64,000 nt of DNA from Helicobacter sp. MIT 11-5569 (GTDB taxonomy: Bacteria; Campylobacterota; Campylobacteria; Campylobacterales; Helicobacteraceae). The notes beneath the pieces are model-generated. The model saw only the letters and a list, made by a program, of their open reading frames with translations. It had not been told where the DNA came from and searched no databases. Shown in pieces: positions 55,548 to 64,000 of the stretch. The DNA lies in contig NZ_JRPB02000007.1 in assembly GCF_000765695.2 (NCBI RefSeq), forward strand, positions 32,677-96,676, in the 5' to 3' direction. Each line of letters opens with the position of its first letter. Within the stretch, counting starts at the first letter, position 1. Both the position numbers and the translations under genes were made by a program.

Positions 55548-56186
55548 TTATTGTAATAAATAATAAGCCCCAAATATTCCAACAAGCATTAAAATTACAT
55601 CACTCATAATCGCAATAAGATTCTGATATTTTAAGAAAATAGCTTTTTGAGTAAGTGCGGCATAGCTCACAAGAATGCTAAAATCAAGGAGAATCCATAC
55701 AAACACCAAAATACTTAAACTTAGGGCGATAGAATCAGTAATGTGAATGAATTGCGGAAAAAATGCAACAAAAAATATAATATCCTTAGGGTTGCCAATC
55801 GCGATTCCAAAGCCTTCTAAAAAACTAGAAGTAAAGGTTTTTGTGGGATTTTGTTTGTAAAGCGGTTGTGGAATCTCTAAATGAGATTTGTTTTTGTAGT
55901 TTTTAAAAGCAAGATACAAGGAGCTAGCCCCCAAATAAAAGATAAACGCGCAACCTAAAAGGCTGATAATAGAAAGAATAAAAGGAGAAATCTTAAAAAC
56001 ACCCAAAATCACAGCAATAGCAAATGCTATTAAGATTAAAGAAGCAAAGTTTGTCCCTATGCTTGTAAAAAGTGCGGTTTTGAATCCATAAAAAGAGGAA
56101 TTGCGGATAATAAGCGCAATCACAGGACCGGGTGTCGCAATAAGCAAGAAAACTGCTAAAATATAAGTAAGCAAAATTTCAAGCAT
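55548..56186 (-). CDS. RhtB/LysE-family translocator
   Basis: 212 residues, six membrane segments. FLLIATPGPVIALIIRNS near the N-terminus and EGFGIAIGNPKDIIFFVAFFPQF are RhtB-branch signatures (homoserine/threonine-type efflux). It is distinct from the ArgO-like exporter at 42 kb. It marks the right flank of the conserved backbone before the defence island. Confidence 0.87.
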   Translation of the reverse strand: MLEILLTYILAVFLLIATPGPVIALIIRNSSFYGFKTALFTSIGTNFASLILIAFAIAVILGVFKISPFILSIISLLGCAFIFYLGASSLYLAFKNYKNKSHLEIPQPLYKQNPTKTFTSSFLEGFGIAIGNPKDIIFFVAFFPQFIHITDSIALSLSILVFVWILLDFSILVSYAALTQKAIFLKYQNLIAIMSDVILMLVGIFGAYYLLQ

Positions 56187-56338
56187 TAAGATTCCTTTGA
56201 AAAATCTTTAAAGGGCATTGTAAAAAAGCTTTTTGAATAGAGAATTTTATCGTATCTTGTCTTAGTTTGTTTTTTAAAGTTGAAGTTTTAATGTTTTTGT
56301 GCATTTAGGGATTCTTTTGAATAGGCTTTAGCTAGGTG

Positions 56339-57703
56339 CTAATCTTGATTTAATGGGAAGAAGAGTATGGTAAGTGTGCTATTATTCTTAGAATCCTCTA
56401 TTGCAATTTGGGGCTTAAATTCAAATTGTAAGCTTAATTCTTTATTTTGCATTTCTTCTATTTTTGGATAAATCAAAAATCCCTTAGTGCATTTGTATTT
56501 AGCTAGATAAGCAAATATTTGATACATATCACTTTGTGAAATTGCAAAATTTCTCTCTTGTGTATCTAGCATTTTCCATTTAGTATCCGCGATAAAATGG
56601 GGCTTAGAATCTTGATAAGCCACAATGTCTGGTTTTAGTTGAAAAATATCTTTTTCTTTTTGATTTTGGGCTAAATATTTGCTTTTTTCTTGTGTTTTGA
56701 TATGTAAATCTGCCATTAAATCTATATTTTCTATAAATTCTTTGTAGTGTGGATTCTTTTCTTGAAAATGCGTGTTATTGCACCATTTTTTCATTTCGCT
56801 TGCTACAAAATCTTCAAAAACTTTATTCATATCAAAGAGCAGAGCAAAGGCTTTAGAATCCCCCTTATAAAGAGTAAAAGTCTTATATCTTAAAAAGATT
56901 TCACACCATTGCAATAAAATAGAATAGTGTTTAAAAGTCCTTGTATTATGGCATTGGCTAAGATCTTTAGTGATATTTTGGCTTGGGTCAATCTCGCTAA
57001 AGATAAAACGCATCTGATTAAGCTTTGTGCTTGTTGCCGCGCTTAGATTTTGTTTGCTTAAAAACTCTAAAGTGCTTTTAATAATGCGATTAGGAGCGAT
57101 ATTTACGCTAAACTCATCACTGCTTGTAAAAAACCGCTCCTTGTGGGCAAAATTGCTTTTAAGATTCTCATTAAATAGAAGTTTGCCTTTTAAAAAAGAG
57201 CGATTTTCTTCTTTTGTAATATAATTTGCCTTCATACCTCGTTTTATAAGCTTTAAAAGCTCTTCTAAAAACATTAAAATAAAAATTTCAAGCAAGGGAA
57301 AATTTTGGGCTTTGAGATTAGCAAAATCACTTTCTTTAAAAGGTGCATTTTTAAGGGATTTTAGCATTTTAAGCAGAATCTCTTTAGCTTTTTTAATCTC
57401 ATTTTCTTGAGATTGTTCATTATAGGCATTAAAGCCCTCACTGTTCTTCTTTGTCCTAAAAGTTTTAGGTAGAATCTCTAGGCAAAAACCGCTTGTAGTT
57501 TGGATAATGCCTACATAATTTTGTGCCACAAGGGTTTTAGAATTTTTAAATTTTAAAAAGTAGTGATTGCCATCTTGCTGGGCAAACTCCACAAATTCGC
57601 TAAAGATTTTTTGGGCTTTCTCTTGACTATCGCAAACTTCTTTTATCTCATCAATGCTAAAACTCTGCCATTCAGCTATACAAAGGGTGTTTTTAGTTTT
57701 CAT
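56339..57703 (-). CDS. mcrC: McrC-family restriction subunit
   Basis: Nuclease partner of McrB in modification-dependent restriction. 454 residues from ATG 57703; an in-frame TTG at 57718 has no support. The C-terminal PD-(D/E)xK core is visible as LKPDIVAYQDSKPHFIADTKWK (Asp, Asp and Lys of the D-x-K triad). The middle has ENRSFLKGKLLFNENLK. It overlaps mcrB by 11 nt, so translation is coupled. Confidence 0.88.
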   Translation of the reverse strand: MKTKNTLCIAEWQSFSIDEIKEVCDSQEKAQKIFSEFVEFAQQDGNHYFLKFKNSKTLVAQNYVGIIQTTSGFCLEILPKTFRTKKNSEGFNAYNEQSQENEIKKAKEILLKMLKSLKNAPFKESDFANLKAQNFPLLEIFILMFLEELLKLIKRGMKANYITKEENRSFLKGKLLFNENLKSNFAHKERFFTSSDEFSVNIAPNRIIKSTLEFLSKQNLSAATSTKLNQMRFIFSEIDPSQNITKDLSQCHNTRTFKHYSILLQWCEIFLRYKTFTLYKGDSKAFALLFDMNKVFEDFVASEMKKWCNNTHFQEKNPHYKEFIENIDLMADLHIKTQEKSKYLAQNQKEKDIFQLKPDIVAYQDSKPHFIADTKWKMLDTQERNFAISQSDMYQIFAYLAKYKCTKGFLIYPKIEEMQNKELSLQFEFKPQIAIEDSKNNSTLTILFFPLNQD

Positions 57704-59825
57704 TGTTTTGTGTGTCAAGTTTTACACTACTATCATAGATTTTTTGGAAATTTTCTACTTTCCACTTGTTCGTAATTTCATATATCACTTTTTCATTGTC
57801 AAATTCGTTAAATTTAGTATTAAATAATTTATCAAATTTAGAATCTTTTACTTTTATCATTTCGTTATCATTTAACACTGCATTAATTTTGGCATAATCT
57901 TCATAGAAGTATTCTTGAAAAAGTGGGATTATCTTTTTAGCAAAGATTGTTTTTAAATCCTCTAAAGTTTTTGCATTAATAAAATAAGCATGTCCTATGG
58001 TATGCTCCCTATCAAGTAAAAATTCTATGCGGTTATTTATAGATTCTAGCAATTGTTGTAAATTCACACCAACACAATCTGTGCTTAAAACACTAGATTT
58101 TGGCATCATCTCAATAAATTCAAATCTTCGTCTTAATGCAGTATCAAGAAGCGCAATGCTTCTATCTGCAGTATTCATTGTGCCGATGATGTAAAGATTA
58201 TTTGACACACCAAAGCTTTCCTGACTATAAGGCAAGGTTACTTTTAGCTCCTCATTATTTCCGATTCTTTTACTTGTTTCAATTAGAGTAATAAGCTCTC
58301 CTAGAATCTTAGAAATATTCCCACGATTGATTTCATCAATAATGAGAATGTAGGGTTTGAGTTCAATTTCTGCCTCTTTTTCTTGAGGTTGGCTTTTTTG
58401 AAAATTTCCTTTTTTAAATTCGTTATAAAGTTGGTATTGATAGGTTCTTATTTGTGATTGATTTTTCTCTCCAAAGACTTCAAATGCAAGCTCTCGTGAA
58501 GATTTGAAATTTTTATCCGCTAAGACAATTTTTTCAAAATCTGTAATTGGAAATTTAAGATTTTGTGTTGTGTCCTCTGATTGTATATAGATTCGCTCAT
58601 TATTGATTTCTTTGATACTAAAACTCCCTCTCTGTGTTTTTGCGAGAAGTGTTTCTTTGGATATAAGATTATTAAAAAAATCTGAAACTGCATTACTAAT
58701 ATTGCTTTCTTTTTGAATTGTTTCTTGAGATTTGTTAGAATCTTCATAGTTTTTTAATGCCTTTTTGCAAAGTTCTTTAAAGATTCCATTTTTTACTTCA
58801 TAGGTCATATTTTGCGAATCATCAACAATAGGCTTTATCCCCTCGACAAATTCTTCATAAGAAAAGCTTTGATGAAAAGTAATAAATGCAATTTGTCCTT
58901 TATCTTTAAAATACTCAAACAAGGTTTTTGCATAAACGCGCTCATTATCCTTATCAAGTTTAATGTTAAGTTTTTCAAGTTCTTTTTTAATTTTGTCATA
59001 ATCTAAACTAACCTTATTATTCTTGTTGATATTATTATCTTTCGTAAATCCTAAGATTTCTAACGCTTTATCAATGGCATGATAAGTCTTTCCTGTGCCC
59101 GGAGGTCCATAAAGGATTTGATTAAGCGGAATCTTAGAATCTCGCAAATTATTTTGATTGCTATCTTCATTTAATTTTTGTATATCTTGCTCTTTATCAT
59201 TTTTGCCATATTTCTCCCAAAGAGGTATGTATTTTTCATTTAGCATTTTTTCAAGCGTATAAGGTTTAGTTTTATCGCCTAAAAGCTTTTGATGAATCTG
59301 TGCTGTGCTAAGATTCTCACCGAGATTCTCACCTTTAGCTATTTTTTGTAGCACATCTTCTTTGAAAATGCACATAATCCTTATATCATTAACATTTTGG
59401 TAATGAAAGGCAATTTTCCATTTGTAAGCTTCTCCTAAATCTTTTATTTTATCAATTTCATCAAGTTCATTTTTTTGACTAAGTTCTATGATTTTAAGAA
59501 TTATAGCTTTGGTTTTTTCAAAAGCATCTTTTGGATTTTCTCCAAGTTTTTTGAGCCATCCGTAAGTTGCATTATAGCTATATGTATTGTTATCCTCTTT
59601 TTCTTCTTGATTTTTTCTTTTGTAGATACCAAATTTGAATGCGCTTCCACCCCATATGCTTCCTAGTTTATCCAGTTTGCTCTCAATCCAATAAGTAAAA
59701 TCATCTCTATCGTTACCTTCTTCTTTAATTCCTGTATATTGCTCTAAAGTCATATTCTTAACTTTTTCTAAATCCCAATGCTTTTGCAACTCCTTGAATA
59801 ATTCTCTTGGTTCTTCATCTGTCAT
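57693..59825 (-). CDS. mcrB: McrB-family AAA+ GTPase
   Basis: Motor and recognition subunit of an McrBC system. ~710 residues from ATG 59825 (AAAGGA 7 nt upstream). The N-terminal ~180 residues form the target-recognition region (SKLDKLGSIWGGSAFKFGIY), unlike the E. coli N-terminal domain. The AAA+ part has Walker A YGPPGTGKT (~residues 240-247), Walker B LIIDEINRGNISKILGEL and the McrB-specific GTMNTADRS. A long insert separates Walker A and B. The modified base it recognises cannot be predicted. Confidence 0.9.
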   Translation of the reverse strand: MTDEEPRELFKELQKHWDLEKVKNMTLEQYTGIKEEGNDRDDFTYWIESKLDKLGSIWGGSAFKFGIYKRKNQEEKEDNNTYSYNATYGWLKKLGENPKDAFEKTKAIILKIIELSQKNELDEIDKIKDLGEAYKWKIAFHYQNVNDIRIMCIFKEDVLQKIAKGENLGENLSTAQIHQKLLGDKTKPYTLEKMLNEKYIPLWEKYGKNDKEQDIQKLNEDSNQNNLRDSKIPLNQILYGPPGTGKTYHAIDKALEILGFTKDNNINKNNKVSLDYDKIKKELEKLNIKLDKDNERVYAKTLFEYFKDKGQIAFITFHQSFSYEEFVEGIKPIVDDSQNMTYEVKNGIFKELCKKALKNYEDSNKSQETIQKESNISNAVSDFFNNLISKETLLAKTQRGSFSIKEINNERIYIQSEDTTQNLKFPITDFEKIVLADKNFKSSRELAFEVFGEKNQSQIRTYQYQLYNEFKKGNFQKSQPQEKEAEIELKPYILIIDEINRGNISKILGELITLIETSKRIGNNEELKVTLPYSQESFGVSNNLYIIGTMNTADRSIALLDTALRRRFEFIEMMPKSSVLSTDCVGVNLQQLLESINNRIEFLLDREHTIGHAYFINAKTLEDLKTIFAKKIIPLFQEYFYEDYAKINAVLNDNEMIKVKDSKFDKLFNTKFNEFDNEKVIYEITNKWKVENFQKIYDSSVKLDTQNNEN

Positions 59826-59843
59826 TTTATATTCCTTTAACAT

Positions 59844-60203
59844 TTAGTGATTTTCCTTTACCTTTTTAGGCTTTGGATTTGGCAGTGTCGGAGCAAGAGT
59901 AAGCACAACTTCGCGCAAAATTTGGGGAGAATCTATATCAAGAATATAGGATTCTTTTGCTCCGGGATATGGGAAGCCTTTAGGAGAAGATTCTAAAAGA
60001 GGTTGCAAAATCTTATGCTCTTTAACAAAAAGCGTCTCATCGCAAAGCAAGAAAATCGGTTTGGGTGCAATTGCAGAGTCATCAGCCACATAAATGCAAT
60101 ATTCTCCAAACATCTTTTTAGCACTAAAGCGATATTGCGTGCCTTGCAATGCGTTGCTAAGCATTTCAAGCGTGAAATCTTTGAAATTTTCAGATGTTGG
60201 CAT
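59844..60203 (-). CDS. TfoX/Sxy N-terminal-domain protein
   Basis: 119 residues matching only the TfoX N-terminal domain: KKMFGEYCIYVADD and PKPIFLLCDETLFVK. The C-terminal domain of full TfoX is absent. The start has AAAGGAAAA just upstream. It lies 18 nt before mcrB. Stand-alone TfoX-N proteins are common and of unknown role; location next to McrBC may be incidental or may mean co-regulation. Confidence 0.8.
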   Translation of the reverse strand: MPTSENFKDFTLEMLSNALQGTQYRFSAKKMFGEYCIYVADDSAIAPKPIFLLCDETLFVKEHKILQPLLESSPKGFPYPGAKESYILDIDSPQILREVVLTLAPTLPNPKPKKVKENH

Positions 60204-60256
60204 TGGTTTTTTCCTTTACTTGGTTTCATTTTTATAAATTACTGAAATCATATTTT

Positions 60257-60292
60257 TTATATTCTCATGCTGAAATTTTGATAATTTGCCAT
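60257..60292 (-). other. 11-codon ORF with strong Shine-Dalgarno
   Basis: AAGGAGAACAAA precedes ATG 60292. The frame reads MANYQNFSMRI and stops. It lies in the 124-nt gap between the methyltransferase gene and the TfoX-N gene. It could be a leader peptide or the start of a deleted gene. Confidence 0.35.
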
Positions 60293-60327
60293 TTTGTTCT
60301 CCTTAAATTTAGATTCTATTATCTACT

Positions 60328-61146
60328 TTATTCCCCTTGCATTGCAAACAAATTATTTTGTTTAATACTAGGTTTTTGAAAATTTGGCAACTTAAACTCA
60401 TCTCTAATTTGCCCTTGATTTTGTAATCTATCAAGTATCATTTCATAATAAGGCTTATGTAATTCACAGCTAATCCATTGCCTTTTAAGATTCTCACACA
60501 GCATTATTTCTCCACCACTTCCACCAAATAATACAAACACAGAATCTCCCTCATTTGTGCAAGATTTAATAAGCATTTCTACAAGCTTAAGCGGTATTTG
60601 GCAAGAATGAAAAGTCTTATCTTTGCTTACATTTTTAACCAAATCAAAATAAAACCAAGAGTAAGGCATTCTACCGCTATGCCCATCTTTTAATCTTTGT
60701 AAAATCCTTTTATCTGTTGGATTTTGATAGGGAAGTGCAATATTATCCTTATAAAAATGATTATCTTTGCTCTTAGTTGCGTGTAAAATACTTCTGTGTG
60801 CAGTGGTTAATCTCCTTTTGCTATGCCCTACATTAGTATTATACACCCATACATAATCTTGCACATCATAACTAATAGAATCTAAACATTTAACTCTTAA
60901 ATAAGCATTTTGTTTAGGGTAATTCATCATAAAAAGATTTCCTGTTGGCTTTAACACACGCATAGATTCTTTAGCTAACTCACAATACCATTCAATATAA
61001 TCTTCCCATTTTTGCGTATATTTTGAACCATTATAATTGATTCCCACATTATAATCAGGATCACCATAAACCATGTCCAAGCTAGAATCTGGAATGCTTT
61101 TTAAAACTTCTAAAACATCATTATTGTAAAGTTTATTGAAATCCAT
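60328..61146 (-). CDS. DNA methyltransferase (beta-class amino-methyltransferase)
   Basis: 272 residues. The catalytic motif IV comes first (VYGDPDYNVGINY, residues ~27-39) and the SAM-binding motif I last (FVLFGGSGGEI, near residue 205), which is the beta-class order. Both motifs are non-canonical: DPDY instead of DPPY, and GGSGGE instead of GSGTT. Conservation of the rest (GNLFMMNYPKQNAYL, RMPYSWFYFDLVKNVSKDKTFH) argues for an intact enzyme. N6-adenine methylation is most likely, as N4-C or C5 methylation would risk attack by the nearby McrBC. It lies 5 nt after the endonuclease-like gene. Confidence 0.82.
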   Translation of the reverse strand: MDFNKLYNNDVLEVLKSIPDSSLDMVYGDPDYNVGINYNGSKYTQKWEDYIEWYCELAKESMRVLKPTGNLFMMNYPKQNAYLRVKCLDSISYDVQDYVWVYNTNVGHSKRRLTTAHRSILHATKSKDNHFYKDNIALPYQNPTDKRILQRLKDGHSGRMPYSWFYFDLVKNVSKDKTFHSCQIPLKLVEMLIKSCTNEGDSVFVLFGGSGGEIMLCENLKRQWISCELHKPYYEMILDRLQNQGQIRDEFKLPNFQKPSIKQNNLFAMQGE

Positions 61147-61151
61147 ACTGC

Positions 61152-61928
61152 CTACCTTATTAGGATATATTCACAAGATTTTAAGAATTGTATTGAGTCT
61201 AAATGTGTAGGATTACTAAAAGTATAAGCCCATAATTTAAGATTATTATCATTTCTCACAAGATATACACAAATAATTTGTTTAAAATCTAAACCAGAAT
61301 TATAATAATAAAGATAAGGGTGATAAATTTGATAAATATTAAAATCTTTAGGTTCTCCATTTTTTGCTTCAAATATTCCAATAAGTCCTTTATATTCTAT
61401 TGTTAAGTCAATTTCTATTTGCTGGTTTTGTGCATTAATTAGAATATCTCCAAATTGATATTTTAAAGTTGTTTTTGTGCGGTGGGGAAAGTAAGTTTTG
61501 GGACGATTTTCAATCCCTAGATTCTCAAACTCTAAATCTTCTCCAAATAAAAAATGGTGTAAGATTCTTTGATTATTTGCCACGCTTAAAATATTGCTCT
61601 CACTATCATTATATTCATTAAGCAAACTCTTTTTATATTTCCAATTTATAGAAGTTTGTATTGCTTCAAAGGGGTGATAGAGTAGTTCTATACCCTTAAT
61701 AAATTGATGATTGCCTCCTCCTAAATGAAGCAAACAAATATTTTGTTCTCTAAAAGAAAGTGGCAATTTATCACTAGAATCTAGCTTTGTTGCATCAAAA
61801 GGATTCCCAAAATTATGTTGTTTTGCCATTTCTTTAACTAAATCATTATGAAAAATAAAATTATTCTTTTCTTTGCAATATTGCAATAAAGATTCTAAAA
61901 CTAAAGATTTTTTATTAATTTTCGCCAT
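61152..61928 (-). CDS. Putative type II restriction endonuclease (PD-(D/E)xK)
   Basis: 258 residues. The nuclease motif is visible as IEIDLTIEYKGLIGIFEAKNG: Asp174, then Glu187-Ala-Lys189 (positions counted by eye). It is flanked by TKTTLKYQFGDIL, common before such cores. The N-terminal ~90 residues are helical and could bind DNA. It is co-directional and 5 nt from the methyltransferase, with a GGAAG site before its ATG. Restriction function is inferred from motif plus partner; specificity is unknown. Confidence 0.72.
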   Translation of the reverse strand: MAKINKKSLVLESLLQYCKEKNNFIFHNDLVKEMAKQHNFGNPFDATKLDSSDKLPLSFREQNICLLHLGGGNHQFIKGIELLYHPFEAIQTSINWKYKKSLLNEYNDSESNILSVANNQRILHHFLFGEDLEFENLGIENRPKTYFPHRTKTTLKYQFGDILINAQNQQIEIDLTIEYKGLIGIFEAKNGEPKDFNIYQIYHPYLYYYNSGLDFKQIICVYLVRNDNNLKLWAYTFSNPTHLDSIQFLKSCEYILIR

Positions 61929-61932
61929 TTTC

Positions 61933-62106
61933 TTACTTCCACATTTCTTGTTTATCTTTACTCAACAAAAAGTTTAAATGGTTGAGATAAATACTTATAG
62001 AATCTCTATTGTTTAAACATTTTTGCCAATCCACAAAAAAGCCTAAACTTCTATTGGTAGTTTGCAATGTCTTTAAAAATTCATCAAAAGCTAGAATATT
62101 TGGCAT
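61933..62106 (-). CDS. Short DpnII-like N-terminal piece
   Basis: 57-residue ORF with a very strong GAGGGGGAT site before ATG 62106. FDEFLKTLQ, FFVDWQKCLNN and ISIYLNHLNFLLSKD resemble the first ~55 residues of DpnII-type (GATC) restriction enzymes, where the FDEWLSTM and ALNIMNSLIGSK pattern occurs. It ends 4 nt before the endonuclease ORF. It is either a relic, a separately made DNA-binding subunit, or the first half of a split enzyme. The similarity is from memory and modest. Confidence 0.5.
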   Translation of the reverse strand: MPNILAFDEFLKTLQTTNRSLGFFVDWQKCLNNRDSISIYLNHLNFLLSKDKQEMWK

Positions 62107-62145
62107 TTATCCCCCTCGCTTGCTTATTGTCTTACTTAGACCCCC

Positions 62146-63840
62146 TCACAGCTCCGTCTTCAACACCGCACCATTTGCAGCATTACTAACCAAAAGCGAG
62201 TAGCGTTTGAGCCATTTGCTTTTGATGTCTTTTTGAATCGGTTTCCATTTTGCCCTGCGGGATTCCAAAGTCGCAGAATCTACTTTAAGCTCCAAGCTTC
62301 CGCGTGAAACAGAAATTTCTATAACATCGCCATCTTCAATAAGGGCAATCAACCCTCCTTCTGCAGCTTCTGGGCTCACATGTCCAATACATGCCCCGCG
62401 AGTTGCCCCGCTAAAGCGTCCATCGGTGATAAGCGCGACAGATTCTCCCAAGCCCATACCCATAATAAGGCTTGTAGGGCTTAGCATTTCTTGCATTCCC
62501 GGTCCGCCCTTTGGTCCTTCATAGCGGATAACTACGACATTTCCGGGCGCAACTTTGCCTCCTGCAATGCCTTTAATCGCTTCATCTTGCGAGTTAAAAC
62601 AAATTGCTTTGCCGCTAAATTCTTTCATAGATTCTGCCACAGCAGCGACTTTTAGCACCGCACCTTGTTCGCAAAGATTCCCAAAGAGAATCTTTAAGCC
62701 CCCAACTTGAGAGTAGGCATTATCATTATGGCGGATAATATCAGAATCCTTAATCTCTGCATTTGCAATGCGTTCGCCCAAAGTCTCGCCTGTGATTGTG
62801 AGTGCATCAAGGTGCAAGGCAGAATTTTGACGTTTTGCCACTTCGTGCATTACCGCTGAAACTCCCCCAGCACGATTTATATCCTCCATATGCACAGAGC
62901 TTAAAGCAGGGGCGATTTTAGCGATATGTGCAACATTTTTGGCGATTTGGTTGATAGATTCTAATCCAAAATCCACTTCTGCTTCTTTGGCGATTGCTAG
63001 CATATGCAAAATCGTATTTGTGCTACCACCCATTGCCATATCCACGACAAAGGCGTTATGCACAGCTTTAGCGTTTAGAATATTGCGGAATCTAAACTGC
63101 TCACTTTTAGCAGAATCCAAAGCAATCTCTACGATTCTGCGTGCGGCTTTACGCAATAACTCTTCGCGCTCTTTAGTAAGGGCTAGAATCGTCCCATTTC
63201 CAGGCAGTGCGACACCCATTGCCTCACAAAGTGTATTCATAGAGTTTGCAGTAAACATTCCGCTACAGCTCCCGCCACCAGGGCAAGCTTTGCATTCAAT
63301 CTCATGTAGCCTTTGTGCATCAATCTTACCTTCATTAAACGCACCCACAGCTTCAAACGCAGAGTTAAGGTCTAAAATCGTGCCATCATCAAGCTTGCCA
63401 GCTTGCATTGGTCCGCCACTAACGAAGATTGTTGGCACATTCACTCGCAATGCACCCATAAGCATTCCCGGAACGATTTTGTCGCAATTTGGGATACAAA
63501 TCATCGCATCTAAGGCGTGCGCATTCATTACAGATTCTATACAATCAGCGATTAACTCGCGACTTGGCAAAGAATAAAGCATTCCGCTATGTCCCATTGC
63601 AATTCCATCATCAACGCCGATTGTGTTAAACTCAAATGGCACTCCACCAGCTTTGCGGATTTCATCTTTGATGATTTGGGCGTATTTGTTTAAGAAAAAA
63701 TGCCCGGGAATAATATCAATATAGCTATTTGCAACACCGATAAATGGTTTATTAAAATCCTCATCTTTTAGCCCTGTTGCTCTTAATAGGCTTCTGTGTG
63801 GGGCTTTTTGATGTCCTTTTTTGATAATATCACTTCGCAT
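62146..63840 (-). CDS. ilvD: Dihydroxy-acid dehydratase
   Basis: Iron-sulfur enzyme of valine, leucine and isoleucine synthesis, 564 residues. [25 protein letters not shown] and the [16 protein letters not shown] cluster region are present, as is the [19 protein letters not shown] substrate loop. C-terminus complete. Its presence suggests branched-chain amino-acid prototrophy. The defence island begins 40 nt downstream of its stop. Confidence 0.97.
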   Translation of the reverse strand: MRSDIIKKGHQKAPHRSLLRATGLKDEDFNKPFIGVANSYIDIIPGHFFLNKYAQIIKDEIRKAGGVPFEFNTIGVDDGIAMGHSGMLYSLPSRELIADCIESVMNAHALDAMICIPNCDKIVPGMLMGALRVNVPTIFVSGGPMQAGKLDDGTILDLNSAFEAVGAFNEGKIDAQRLHEIECKACPGGGSCSGMFTANSMNTLCEAMGVALPGNGTILALTKEREELLRKAARRIVEIALDSAKSEQFRFRNILNAKAVHNAFVVDMAMGGSTNTILHMLAIAKEAEVDFGLESINQIAKNVAHIAKIAPALSSVHMEDINRAGGVSAVMHEVAKRQNSALHLDALTITGETLGERIANAEIKDSDIIRHNDNAYSQVGGLKILFGNLCEQGAVLKVAAVAESMKEFSGKAICFNSQDEAIKGIAGGKVAPGNVVVIRYEGPKGGPGMQEMLSPTSLIMGMGLGESVALITDGRFSGATRGACIGHVSPEAAEGGLIALIEDGDVIEISVSRGSLELKVDSATLESRRAKWKPIQKDIKSKWLKRYSLLVSNAANGAVLKTEL

Positions 63841-63873
63841 AGAGATTCCTTTAAATCTAATCTTAATGTATAA

Positions 63874-63879
63874 ATTATA
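63874..63879 (-). promoter_or_regulatory. -10 element of ilvD
   Basis: TATAAT on the minus strand, 34 nt upstream of the ilvD ATG. AAAGGA lies before the ATG. The -35 is not clear. The rest of the right edge is A/T-rich without a gene. Confidence 0.5.
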
Positions 63880-64000
63880 AAGTATTTTAGATTTTTAATA
63901 GATAAAATCCCAAAAAGTAACATCTAACTAAATATTATAAAAAAATATTTTTTCAAACAACAAGATTTAACAAAAAATAATTTAAAATAAAAATGTTAGA

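Noticed and set aside
56187..56338. Possible small gene or attachment site between rhtB and mcrC
   Set aside because: The 150 bp are A/T-rich. I found no ORF with a ribosome-binding site, no tRNA fragment and no paired direct repeats flanking the island.
60257..62106. GATC specificity of the methyltransferase as a firm call
   Set aside because: The DpnII-like piece and the GATC scarcity suggest it, but target specificity cannot be read from the methyltransferase sequence by eye.
62939..63577. 212-residue plus-strand ORF inside ilvD
   Set aside because: Antisense shadow of a conserved enzyme gene; the translated sequence shows no domain-like pattern.

Overview
The window looks like a chromosomal segment of a Helicobacter, probably an enterohepatic species. 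DNA is A/T-rich (roughly one third G+C by impression). rpoB and rpoC form one 2881-residue reading frame, a hallmark of Helicobacter and Wolinella. Epsilonproteobacterial traits include homopolymeric G tracts, flhA next to rpsO and a DHH phosphoesterase, cytochrome c553, RibBA with a decayed GTP-cyclohydrolase half, and a RpoN-type promoter in front of a minor flagellin. An ilvD gene and two pseudopilin genes argue against H. pylori itself. The species assignment is inference.

Layout. 1-5.9 kb: recG (5' end outside the window), rpsO, flhA, DHH phosphoesterase, a small acidic protein, purN. 5.9-10.4 kb: a surface-glycan locus of four glycosyltransferase-type genes, a toxin-antitoxin pair whose toxin is frameshifted, and the stump of a fifth glycosyltransferase interrupted by a G12 tract and cut off at the rny stop codon. 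10.4-15.1 kb, minus strand: rny, 5-formyl-THF cyclo-ligase, a membrane protein and a TonB-dependent receptor. 15.4-32.3 kb: four tRNAs, then tuf-rpmG-trnW-secE-nusG-rplKAJL-rpoBC-rpsL-rpsG-fusA. 32.3-33.3 kb: an empty spacer with hairpins, then a minus-strand cluster of four tRNA genes with a 50-residue lipoprotein gene inside it. 33.3-42 kb: a DUF3298-like protein, TlpA-like lipoprotein, ftsY, radA, queH (minus), cytochrome c553, alr, ddl, alpha/beta hydrolase. 42-45.7 kb, minus: two exporters, two pseudopilins, rsmE, a membrane protein, tRNA-fMet and tRNA-Gln. 45.8-56.2 kb: ribBA, a FUSC-like protein, dcd, accBC, a FlaC-like flagellin, a citrate-type transporter, dapF, a quinone-reductase-like protein, TDT and RhtB transporters. 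56.3-62.1 kb: a defence island (McrC, McrB, a TfoX-N protein, a DNA methyltransferase, a PD-(D/E)xK endonuclease and a short DpnII-like piece). The window ends with ilvD.

The clearest unexplained signal is at sequence scale. GATC occurs only about 16 times in 64 kb by eye, where roughly 200 would be expected by chance, and none was seen in the first 18.9 kb. The same window holds a restriction-modification locus with a DpnII-like fragment, and DpnII cuts GATC. Other points of interest are a G11 tract in the loop of the rpmG terminator inside the transcription/translation operon, the scarred glycan locus, an alr ribosome-binding site that lies inside a terminator stem, and short ORFs with strong Shine-Dalgarno sequences in otherwise empty spacers. 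I did not find a wholly new multi-gene system that I could defend from sequence alone.
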